A stretch of 64,000 nucleotides of DNA from Oscillospiraceae bacterium (GTDB lineage: Bacteria > Bacillota > Clostridia > Monoglobales > Monoglobaceae), in assembly GCA_015068605.1 (NCBI GenBank), contig SVKF01000005.1, positions 1 through 64,000 on the forward strand. The letters run 5' to 3'. Under the pieces are notes generated by a model that worked only from the letters and a program-made list of their open reading frames with translations, was not told where the DNA came from and did not search any database. Both the position numbers and the translations under genes were made by a program. This document shows positions 63,040-64,000 of the stretch, piece after piece (the stretch's first letter is position 1; every line of letters starts with the position of its first letter).

Positions 63040-63425
63040 AAAAAATAATAACATACGGAACATTTGATTTGTTGCATTATGGACACATAAACTTGTTAAA
63101 AAGAGCAAAGGCTCTTGGGGATTATCTTATTGTGGCGCTGTCGACAGATGAGTTTAACTGGAATGAAAAACAAAAAAGATGTTATTTTTCATATGATGAG
63201 AGAAAAAGCTTGTTAGAATCAATCAGATTTGTTGATTTGGTTATTCCTGAAACCAATTGGGAGCAAAAGATGACAGATGTTGATGAGTTTAAGGTTGATA
63301 CATTTGTTATGGGGGATGACTGGGAAGGAAAATTTGATTTTTTAAAGGAAAAATGTGAGGTTGTGTATTTACCGAGAACTCCGGAGATATCAACAACAAA
63401 AATAAAGTCGGATTTGAAAATATAG
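63036..63425 (+). CDS. tagD: glycerol-3-phosphate cytidylyltransferase
   Basis: 129 aa. [21 protein letters not shown] (HxGH motif) at 8-20, STDEFNW (nucleotide loop), and TTKIKSDL with the ISTT motif near the end. Makes CDP-glycerol for the upstream TagB/F-like protein. Normal length for TagD. ATGA overlap with the upstream gene. Confidence 0.95.
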   Translation: MKKIITYGTFDLLHYGHINLLKRAKALGDYLIVALSTDEFNWNEKQKRCYFSYDERKSLLESIRFVDLVIPETNWEQKMTDVDEFKVDTFVMGDDWEGKFDFLKEKCEVVYLPRTPEISTTKIKSDLKI

Positions 63426-63443
63426 TAAAGGACGGTTTCTGAA

Positions 63444-64000
63444 ATGAGTATAAAAATCAGTATTATAATTCCGGTGTACAATGTTGAAGGATATTTATCA
63501 GAATGTTTGGAGAGTATCATTTTGCAAAAGTATGATAACAAGGAAATAATATTGGTTGATGATGGTTCAACAGATAATTCTCCACAAATATGTGATGAAT
63601 ATGCAAACAAATATGATTATATAAAAGTTATACATAAATCAAATGGCGGACCATCAGATGCAAGAAACATAGGAATAGAAGAAGCGATAGGTGATTATAT
63701 TCTTTTTGTTGATTCAGATGATTTTATCAATGTTAATTCGCTGGAAAAGATAGCTGAAAGTGCAGGAAATAATGCTGATGTTGTTTTTTTGTGTGGGGTT
63801 AAATATATGCATAATGGGGAGTTGATTGTTCCACCTGAACGGATAATAAAAAGCGATTTAGAGGGTAAATCTATAGAGGAAGTATATAAGCTTTTGTCAG
63901 AGTTACCCAAGTTTCCGGCATCTGCTTGTACAAAGTTAGTAAAGAGGCAGTTGTTTGACACTTGGGATATACTAAAATTTGAAAAGGGTATATTATGTGA
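63444..64000 (+). CDS. glycosyltransferase family 2, cut by right edge
   Basis: At least 185 aa, frame open to the window end. MSIKISIIIPVYNVEGYLSE is the GT2 start; VDDGSTDNSPQI (DxD-like loop) and GDYILFVDSDDFI (metal-binding DSD) follow. Likely adds a sugar to the surface polymer built by the preceding genes. ATG is 19 bases after the tagD stop; RBS AAAGGACGG is moderate. Confidence 0.92.
   Translation, partial: MSIKISIIIPVYNVEGYLSECLESIILQKYDNKEIILVDDGSTDNSPQICDEYANKYDYIKVIHKSNGGPSDARNIGIEEAIGDYILFVDSDDFINVNSLEKIAESAGNNADVVFLCGVKYMHNGELIVPPERIIKSDLEGKSIEEVYKLLSELPKFPASACTKLVKRQLFDTWDILKFEKGILC

Noticed and set aside
1-64000. CRISPR array, insertion sequence or prophage
   Set aside because: No regularly spaced repeats, transposase, integrase or phage structural genes seen in the translated frames.

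Overview
The window is 64 kb of low-GC chromosome from a spore-forming member of the Clostridia. Evidence: sigma-G and YmxH/YlmC next to each other, a SleL-type cortex hydrolase, the yybS-gdpP-rplI-dnaB block, a YmfF/YmfH peptidase pair, clostridial-type PssA/Psd, and near-consensus sigma-A promoters with 17-nt spacers. Two proteins carry S-layer homology (SLH) domains, which suggests a wall of the kind seen in SLH-bearing anaerobes such as Monoglobus or thermophilic clostridia; this placement is inference. Rubrerythrin and a glycyl radical enzyme indicate strict anaerobiosis. No IS element, prophage or CRISPR array was seen.

Layout. 0.1-5.8 kb (minus): one tightly packed operon running SLH protein, HPr-kinase-like protein, PqqD-like protein, S24/S26-type peptidase, ABC exporter, MATE transporter; it looks like a peptide-modification/export cassette without a recognised precursor. 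5.8-13.8 kb: M14 peptidase, a small DUF3006 protein, rubrerythrin, a lipoprotein, SleL, an AroE-AroK fusion, a membrane-anchored RCC1-repeat protein, and psd/pssA. 13.9-27.8 kb (plus): phosphoglucomutase, two tRNAs (minus), then a long housekeeping run yybS-gdpP-rplI-dnaB-tilS-hpt-gltX-aminotransferase-trpS-TagO/WecA-like. 27.8-30.5 kb: ymxH, sigG, a structured intergenic repeat region and a membrane-anchored WG-repeat protein. 30.6-36.1 kb (minus): a catabolic-looking operon of a Gfo/Idh dehydrogenase, glycyl radical activase, glycyl radical enzyme with an unusual cysteine motif, and an FAD oxidoreductase. 36.2-38.9 kb: ftsH-ispE. 39.0-41.6 kb: three consecutive cyclophilins, one membrane-anchored, one soluble, one SLH-anchored. 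41.7-49.9 kb (plus): ppa, YeiH-like exporter, ymfF/ymfH, lgt, divIC, yabR, NfeD/SPFH, yebC. 49.9-50.2 kb: an XRE regulator whose reading frame is interrupted exactly at a canonical -1 slippery heptamer. 50.3-58.2 kb: FGGY kinase, dacF-tsaB-tsaE, a dCMP deaminase-like protein, DUF624 protein and a GH36 alpha-galactosidase. 58.3 kb to the right edge (plus): start of a surface-glycan island (bacillosamine-type aminotransferase, phosphoglycosyl transferase and acetyltransferase, GT4, CDP-glycerol-type transferase, tagD, GT2 cut by the edge).

Four loci deserve most attention: the SLH/HPrK/PqqD/S26/ABC/MATE operon, the glycyl radical operon, the frameshifted XRE gene and the triple cyclophilin operon. 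Start codons were re-chosen by ribosome binding site where the longest reading frame was implausible. Two genes are too short or too broken to stand out as long frames (the DUF3006 gene and the XRE gene), and one is cut by the right edge (GT2).
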